Assembly: GCA_021295935.1 (NCBI GenBank)
Contig: JAGWBL010000026.1
Span: forward strand, 1 to 10,546
Origin: Pseudomonadales bacterium
GTDB taxonomy: Bacteria; Pseudomonadota; Gammaproteobacteria; Pseudomonadales; Azotimanducaceae
DNA length: 10,546 bases
Reading direction: 5' to 3'
Shown here: positions 5,979 through 10,546 of the stretch, piece after piece
How the letters are laid out: each line of letters starts with the position of its first letter
How positions within the stretch are numbered: position 1 is the first letter of the stretch
Notes under the pieces: model-generated
Seen by the model: only the letters and a program-made list of their open reading frames with translations
Told to the model about the DNA's origin: nothing
Database searches by the model: none
Position numbers and translations under genes: made by a program

Positions 5979-7211
5979 TCAAACGCGTGTGAGAATCAAG
6001 CTTGCGTTGGTGCCGCCGAATCCAAAGGAGTTGCAGAGCACCGCATTCACGGAAGCCTGTCGCGCCTCGTTGGGCACGTAGTCGAGATCGCAACCCTCGC
6101 CCGGATTCACAAGGTTGATCGTGGGAGGCACCGCCTGATCGCGCATCGCAAGCAGGCACACGATCGTCTCCACGGCCCCGGCCGCTCCCAGCAAGTGGCC
6201 GATCATCGACTTGGTGGAGCTGACCAGCACCTCTGTGTCAGTTCCGAATACGGTCTTTATGGCGCGCGTTTCCGCAACATCGCCCTGGGGAGTGGAAGTG
6301 CCGTGCGCGTTGATGTAGTGGATGTCGTCGGGGGAGCAATCCGCATCCGCCAGCGCGGACCGCATGGACGCAACGGCACCGTCGCCTGTGTCCGGCGGCC
6401 CGGTGATGTGATAGGCGTCCGCGCTCATGCCCAATCCGGTCACCTCGCAGTAGATGCGCGCTCCACGCCTTCGGGCGTGCTCGAACTCCTCGATGACCAC
6501 CGCGCCAGCGCCATCTCCGAGCAGGAAGCCGTCCCGGTCGCGATCCCACGGCCGGCTTGCGTGTTCCGGATCGTCGTTCCTGGTCGTGAGAGCCCGCATG
6601 GAGGAGAAGCCCCCGAGCGTGACCAGGGAGGTCGCGTGTTCCGCGCCACCGGCCACCATTGCGTCAACATCGCCATACTGGATCATGCGAGCGCCTACCC
6701 CGATGTTGTGCACCCCGGTGCTGCAGGCCGTGGCGATGGCGATGTTCGCACCGGTGAACCCATACATGATGGATAGGTTGCCGGCGCACATGTTGATGAT
6801 GGCGGACGGCACAAAAAAGGGAGAGACTCGTCTGGGGCCGGACTCGAGAACCGTGTGATGCGTGTGCTCGATCGAAAGGATGCCGCCGATGCCCGAACCG
6901 ATGGCCACTCCGATTCGGTGCTTGTCGGGGGCATCGGCGATGCCAGCATCGTCAATCGCCTGAATTCCGGCGGCCATGCCGATCTGGATGAACTTGTCGA
7001 CCTTGCGTGCCTGCTTGCGATCCAGGTACTTCGTGACGTCGAAGCCCTTGATCTCCGCTCCGATGCGTGAGGCGAACCGGGAGGTGTCGAATGCCTGGAT
7101 GCGCGCGCCGCCGCTGGTGCCCGCGAGCATCGCGGACCACGAGGAGTCAACGTCGTTGCCAATCGGCGTCACCATGCCGATGCCGGTGATGACGACTCTT
7201 CGCCCTTTCAT
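5979..7211 (-). CDS. fabF: 3-oxoacyl-ACP synthase II
   Basis: Beta-ketoacyl-ACP synthase that elongates acyl-ACP with malonyl-ACP in type II fatty acid synthesis. The 410 residues are full length. The catalytic triad is Cys163 (TACSTG), His303 (NAHGTSTPQGD) and His339 (KSMIGHLLGAAG, with Lys334). The C-terminal FGFGGTNASL loop is present. The ATG at 7211 has AGGGA about 9 bases upstream. It follows acpP after a 93-base gap, as in E. coli, where acpP and fabF are adjacent. No terminator is seen in that gap. Confidence 0.97.
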   Translation of the reverse strand: MKGRRVVITGIGMVTPIGNDVDSSWSAMLAGTSGGARIQAFDTSRFASRIGAEIKGFDVTKYLDRKQARKVDKFIQIGMAAGIQAIDDAGIADAPDKHRIGVAIGSGIGGILSIEHTHHTVLESGPRRVSPFFVPSAIINMCAGNLSIMYGFTGANIAIATACSTGVHNIGVGARMIQYGDVDAMVAGGAEHATSLVTLGGFSSMRALTTRNDDPEHASRPWDRDRDGFLLGDGAGAVVIEEFEHARRRGARIYCEVTGLGMSADAYHITGPPDTGDGAVASMRSALADADCSPDDIHYINAHGTSTPQGDVAETRAIKTVFGTDTEVLVSSTKSMIGHLLGAAGAVETIVCLLAMRDQAVPPTINLVNPGEGCDLDYVPNEARQASVNAVLCNSFGFGGTNASLILTRV

Positions 7212-7304
7212 GGGACCAAGTCCCTATCGATCGGCGGGATATCGGATTTCGGCAGCGGAGTGCGCGAGCATGTCGGAAAAGTCAGGGAGCACGGGTACGT
7301 TGAG

Positions 7305-7556
7305 TCAGCCTCCGTCGCTGTCGTTCTGAAGACCCTCGATGTACGAGATGGCTTGGCCGACCGTCGTGATGTTCTCAGCCTGTTCATCCGGGATCTCGGC
7401 TTCGAACTCGTCCTCCAGCGCCATGACCAGTTCGACCGTGTCCAGCGAATCGGCGCCGAGATCGTCGACAAACGACGACTCCTCAGTCACGACATCCGGT
7501 GTCAGGCTGAATTGCTCGCAAATCAGCTTGACCACTCGTTCCTTTATGTCACTCAT
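7305..7556 (-). CDS. acpP: Acyl carrier protein
   Basis: Carries growing acyl chains on a phosphopantetheine arm through fatty acid and phospholipid synthesis. The 83 residues are slightly longer than the 78 of E. coli ACP because of a C-terminal tail (QNDSDGG). The attachment motif GADSLDTVELVMALEDEF has the modified Ser at residue 37. The protein is strongly acidic, as expected. A GGAG lies about 10 bases before the ATG. The 69-base gap from fabG contains the most AT-rich bases nearby, so acpP may also have its own promoter. Confidence 0.97.
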   Translation of the reverse strand: MSDIKERVVKLICEQFSLTPDVVTEESSFVDDLGADSLDTVELVMALEDEFEAEIPDEQAENITTVGQAISYIEGLQNDSDGG

Positions 7557-7600
7557 GCTAACCCGGCTCCGACCAACGGGGGAACAACTGCGGGATTTGC

Positions 7601-7606
7601 ATTTTA
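7601..7606 (-). promoter_or_regulatory. Possible -10 element upstream of acpP
   Basis: TAAAAT (five of six matches to TATAAT) stands out in an otherwise GC-rich gap 45 bases before the acpP start. No good -35 hexamer is found 16-18 bases upstream, so this is only a weak suggestion of an internal promoter boosting ACP expression. Confidence 0.2.
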
Positions 7607-7625
7607 TGGATTGCGATGCCGAATC

Positions 7626-8354
7626 TCAGGCAGGGAACAATCCGCCATTCACGTGGATGGTCTGTCCCGAAATGTAGCCCGCCTTTTCCGACGCGAGGAA
7701 CGACACGAGATCCGCCACCTCCTCCGGACGCCCGATGCGACCCATGGGTATCTGCGCCAGAATCTTGTCTCCTCGCTCGCCAAGGCTCTTGGTCATGTCG
7801 GTCTCAATGAACCCTGGAGCCACGCAATTGACCGTGATGCCCCGTGAGCCGACCTCCATGCTCAGCGAACGCGTGAACCCCTCGATGGCTGCTTTTGCGG
7901 CGCAGTAGTTCGCCTGTCCCGGGCTCCCCATGCGTCCGACGACGGATCCGAGACTGACGACGCGGCCCCATCGGTGCCTCAGCATCCCTCGGATCACAGG
8001 CTTGCAAAGCGCGTGAAGAGAGCGCAGATTCACGTCGAGCACATGATTCCACTCGTCTGCGGACATCCGCATCAGCAGGTTGTCCCTGGTCATGCCGGCG
8101 TTCGCCACCAGCACTGAGACCGGAGACGCCAGCGCATTGACCTGCTTCAGACCGGCGGCAATCGATTCTGGATCTTCGAGCCGCAGGACCAACCCGTGAA
8201 TCGGGTCTTCGGGCCAAGATCCGATGGATGCCGCGGCGGAGCTGGATGAGGCTGTAGCAAAGACGCGGAATCCGTCTGCCGCCAATTCCGTTGCCACCGC
8301 GGCGCCTATCCCTCGACTTCCACCGGTCACAAGTGCGGTTCTCGGTTCGCTCAC
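7626..8354 (-). CDS. fabG: 3-oxoacyl-ACP reductase
   Basis: NADPH-dependent reductase of 3-oxoacyl-ACP in type II fatty acid synthesis. It is a classical short-chain dehydrogenase of 242 residues, close to the E. coli length. The cofactor motif TGGSRGIG is at 10-17, the structural motif reads ANAG (84-87) instead of the common NNAG, and TRDNLLMRM (89-97) and Asn109 are typical of FabG. The catalytic residues are Ser137 (GSVVG), Tyr150 and Lys154 (YCAAK). APGFIETDMT and the C-terminal ISGQTIHVNGG also fit. The start is GTG, overlapping the fabD stop as GTGA, with GAGGAG 5 bases upstream, so translation is probably coupled to fabD. Confidence 0.96.
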   Translation of the reverse strand: MSEPRTALVTGGSRGIGAAVATELAADGFRVFATASSSSAAASIGSWPEDPIHGLVLRLEDPESIAAGLKQVNALASPVSVLVANAGMTRDNLLMRMSADEWNHVLDVNLRSLHALCKPVIRGMLRHRWGRVVSLGSVVGRMGSPGQANYCAAKAAIEGFTRSLSMEVGSRGITVNCVAPGFIETDMTKSLGERGDKILAQIPMGRIGRPEEVADLVSFLASEKAGYISGQTIHVNGGLFPA

Positions 8355-9277
8355 GCATGCTCCTCAACGACTGATGCCAGACCGGAAGCGCTGCCCATGC
8401 TGACGACGGGCACGCGTCGGTTGATCCGTCTCGAGAGTCCTGACAGCACGGTGCCCGGCCCGCACTCCACGAACTTGGTGACGCCAGCCTGGAGCATCGC
8501 CCCGACGCTCTCCGACCAGCGCACTGGTGATACCAATTGATCCCGCAGGCGCGTTCGGATCCCCTCAACGTTCGGCGAAATGGTCGCGGCCAGATTGTGA
8601 TAGATGGGAAACCTGGCCGCTTGCATCGGCAAGGATTCAAGAACCCGGGCAATCCGGGGGACGGCAGGCGCCATCAAGGCGCAGTGGCTTGGCACGGACA
8701 CGTTGAGGGGGAACGTTCGCTTGGCACCCGCGTTCTTGCACCCGTCAATGGCACGTTCGACCGCTCTCGTTTCGCCTGAGATGACCACCTGACCGGGCGC
8801 GTTCAGATTCGCTGGCGAAACGACTCCCTTCGTCGCCTCGCACACTTCGGCTATCGCGTCAAGCTCCAGTCCGAGGATCGCCGCCATCAGCCCTTGACCC
8901 TCGCTCACGGCGGCTTGCATTGCAACACCGCGTTCATGAACGAGCCGCACGGCATCGGCGAACTTGAACACTCCCCCCGCGGTGAGAGCCGAGTACTCCC
9001 CCAGCGAATGCCCGGCAGCTAGCGCCGGAGCGTGTCCTGCTCGTTCGGCCCAGACTTCGTACAGCGCGACAGACGAAGCAAGCAATGCCGGTTGAGCAAT
9101 CGCCGTTGCCGCCAAGCGATCATCCGGTCCCTCTGCAACAATCCGGTCGAGATTCAGGTCAAGCGCATCGGACGCCTCTTGCATGCGTGCTCGGAAACTC
9201 GGTTCCTGCGCTCGGATATCGGCCATCATCCCGACAAACTGAGACCCCTGTCCGGGGAACAAGAACGCTACGGTCAT
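8351..9277 (-). CDS. fabD: Malonyl-CoA:ACP transacylase
   Basis: Transfers malonyl from CoA to ACP, supplying extender units to the condensing enzymes. The 308 residues are full length. Visible are FPGQGSQ (7-13), the nucleophile motif GHSLGEYSAL with Ser91, Arg116 in RLVHERG for binding the malonyl carboxylate, LNAPGQVVISG (158-168), and catalytic His198 in VPSHCALM. The C-terminal ECGPGTVLSGL (271-281) is also typical. The ATG overlaps the plsX stop as ATGA, with GGAG 4 bases before the start. fabH, normally immediately upstream, is missing. Confidence 0.97.
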   Translation of the reverse strand: MTVAFLFPGQGSQFVGMMADIRAQEPSFRARMQEASDALDLNLDRIVAEGPDDRLAATAIAQPALLASSVALYEVWAERAGHAPALAAGHSLGEYSALTAGGVFKFADAVRLVHERGVAMQAAVSEGQGLMAAILGLELDAIAEVCEATKGVVSPANLNAPGQVVISGETRAVERAIDGCKNAGAKRTFPLNVSVPSHCALMAPAVPRIARVLESLPMQAARFPIYHNLAATISPNVEGIRTRLRDQLVSPVRWSESVGAMLQAGVTKFVECGPGTVLSGLSRRINRRVPVVSMGSASGLASVVEEHA

Positions 9278-10263
9278 CGAACTCCGCAGGCCAGGTCCCG
9301 GAACGAACCACGGACTCTGGCCGGAACCTGAGACGCCACTTCATGCTCAGCCTGCTGCACCGCCTGGGCAAATCCGATGCGGTCCGTGTCCCCGTGGCTC
9401 TTCACGACCACACCATCCAATCCAACGAAACTTGCACCGTTGTAGGCTTGGGGGTTGTAGGCCCCCAGGAGTCTCTCCACGGAGGGTCTGGCCGTCGCCG
9501 CGAGGGACCGGTCGGCTTCCTTCCTCAGCAGGAATCTCGCCATTTCGACAGCGCCCTCCATGGCCTTCAGGGCTACGTTGCCCGAGAATCCGTCCGTGAC
9601 CACGACATCAGCCAGACCGTCGAAAATCCGGTCGGCTTCGACGAAACCCACGAAATGCACGCGGTCGTCCTGCTCCATCAACGACGCGGCCATCTGCACG
9701 GTTTTCGGTCCTTTCTGGGATTCGGCCCCGATGTTCAGGAGCGCTACTCGAGGCTTGCTGATTCCGCCAGCTCCCTCCGCGTAAGCGGTGCCCAAGAGAG
9801 CATTGTCGAGCAACGACTTGGCCTCGCGCGCGAGATTGGCGCCGAGATCCAGCATCCAGAACCTGAGTTCCTTGCCCTGGAACTCCTTGATGACGGCAGG
9901 GCGCCGAATGCCGGGCAGCATCGAAAGCAAGCTTCGACTCAGTGACATCAGCGCGCCGGTGTTGCCGGTGCTCACCAGTGCGTCAGCCGATCCACCGCGC
10001 ATGAGTTCCAGGCCGATTCGCATCGAAGGTCGGGTTTTGCCCCGAAGAGCCTTGAAGAGGGAATCCGACTGGGAAATCCACTCGTCCGTAATGACGGTTT
10101 TGTGCCGGGAACCTCTTAACGGCCGGAGTTCATGCTCCGTTCCGATGAACACCAGCCTCGTGTTCTCCGACTGCTCGGCAAAGTCCAATGCCCCATGAAC
10201 CAGCTCGCAAGCTGCAGTGTCTGCGCCAAGGGTGTCAATGGCCAAGCAAGATGAAGAGCACAC
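9274..10263 (-). CDS. plsX: Phosphate acyltransferase PlsX
   Basis: Converts acyl-ACP to acyl phosphate, the substrate of PlsY at the first step of phospholipid synthesis; a peripheral membrane enzyme. The 329 residues include MRIGLELMRGGSADALVSTGNTGAL in outline (81-105), MLDLGANL (137-144), PRVALLNIGAE (171-181), VVVTDGFSGNVALKAMEG (220-237), YNGASFVGLDG (274-284) and VKSHG (287-291). The N-terminal motif, usually a DxMGGD pattern, reads DTLGAD at 10-15. The GTG at 10263 gives nine residues before Asp10, like other PlsX proteins. A TTG at 10245 (just before AID) is the only other in-frame choice near the motif. Neither has a clear ribosome site. The stop overlaps fabD. Confidence 0.93.
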   Translation of the reverse strand: MCSSSCLAIDTLGADTAACELVHGALDFAEQSENTRLVFIGTEHELRPLRGSRHKTVITDEWISQSDSLFKALRGKTRPSMRIGLELMRGGSADALVSTGNTGALMSLSRSLLSMLPGIRRPAVIKEFQGKELRFWMLDLGANLAREAKSLLDNALLGTAYAEGAGGISKPRVALLNIGAESQKGPKTVQMAASLMEQDDRVHFVGFVEADRIFDGLADVVVTDGFSGNVALKAMEGAVEMARFLLRKEADRSLAATARPSVERLLGAYNPQAYNGASFVGLDGVVVKSHGDTDRIGFAQAVQQAEHEVASQVPARVRGSFRDLACGVR

Positions 10264-10479
10264 GCGGCAGATATCGAATCAAGTGATGAATCGATTATCC
10301 ACCAAAGCGAGCAACGTTAGCGGATGCGATCCAACGCTTGCCAAGGTAGATCGCCGTGGGGAGGTCAAGCAGATGGAATCTCCGTCGACGGATTCGCCAG
10401 GCCTGGGTCGTGGGAGTGACGTGCGCGCCGTGGCCGGTGAAACCGGGACTTGGCGGTCAAGGTCGGCGTCAGTTCCCGA
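10264..10479. other. Gap between rpmF and plsX; no gene seen
   Basis: These 216 bases contain no supported ORF. On the minus strand a GATAAT (10294-10299) lies about 31 bases before the plsX GTG and could be a -10 element, but no matching -35 hexamer is seen. An imperfectly placed CCGGT-GAA-ACCGG palindrome at 10434-10446 follows rpmF but lacks a T run, so it is not called a terminator. A promoter for the fab run is plausible here. Confidence 0.4.
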
Positions 10480-10546
10480 TCAGGAGTCCTTTACCAGGTC
10501 CGCAACCACAGGTTTGCCTCGGTAGTAGCCTTGGTCGGTCACGTGA
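10480..10546 (-). CDS. rpmF: 50S ribosomal protein L32 (C-terminal end only)
   Basis: The last 21 codons read HVTDQGYYRGKPVV and a short acidic-basic tail before TGA. They match the L32 C-terminus, which typically has an H-x-x-(D)GYYRGRKV pattern. The rest lies beyond the right edge. The position upstream of plsX is the normal one in proteobacteria, which supports this call despite the short length. Confidence 0.85.
   Translation of the reverse strand, partial: HVTDQGYYRGKPVVADLVKDS

Noticed and set aside
5958..6776. 272-codon plus-strand open frame
   Set aside because: It is antisense to fabF, whose catalytic residues are all in place; long antisense frames are common at this GC content.
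9085..9945. 286-codon plus-strand open frame
   Set aside because: It is antisense to fabD and plsX and has no recognisable domain.
10434..10446. CCGGT/ACCGG palindrome as rpmF terminator
   Set aside because: Only 5 bp and no T run on the minus strand.

Overview
The window looks like chromosomal DNA of a GC-rich proteobacterium, most likely a gammaproteobacterium. The evidence is the gene order rpmF-plsX-fabD-fabG-acpP-fabF-mltG-tmk-holB, the E. coli-like spacing of catalytic residues in FabD, FabG, ACP and FabF, and the high GC content. I cannot assign a genus. Every gene I can support lies on the minus strand, so the window reads right to left.

Positions 3346-10546 (read leftward) hold a housekeeping cluster. 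It starts with the last codons of rpmF (ribosomal protein L32), then a 216-base gap, then plsX, fabD, fabG, acpP and fabF (phospholipid and type II fatty acid synthesis), mltG (peptidoglycan lytic transglycosylase), tmk (dTMP kinase) and holB (DNA polymerase III delta prime). Four junctions are 4-base stop/start overlaps (plsX/fabD, fabD/fabG, mltG/tmk, tmk/holB), and three of the downstream starts are GTG or TTG. This suggests one transcript with translational coupling. fabH, normally between plsX and fabD, is absent.

Positions about 2688-3345 are a boundary with no convincing intact gene. Just downstream of holB is a short decayed fragment resembling the N-terminus of AlbA_2 (Schlafen-like) ATP-binding proteins. 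The pilZ and tatD genes that often follow holB in gammaproteobacteria are not seen.

Positions 1-2687 hold a heavy-metal efflux locus. A small predicted exported protein rich in His and Cys comes first, then a 126-base gap with a 17-base tandem repeat, then a CusC-type outer membrane channel gene interrupted by a frameshift, then a CusB-type membrane fusion protein running off the left edge. The CusA-type RND pump would be expected to follow outside the window. Copper or silver is the likely substrate, from the Met-rich, Cys-free metal motif in the CusB-like protein; this is inference.

I found no RNA gene, CRISPR array, insertion sequence or clearly novel system. The best leads are the broken cusC with its small His/Cys partner, the missing fabH, and altered motifs in Tmk, HolB and PlsX.
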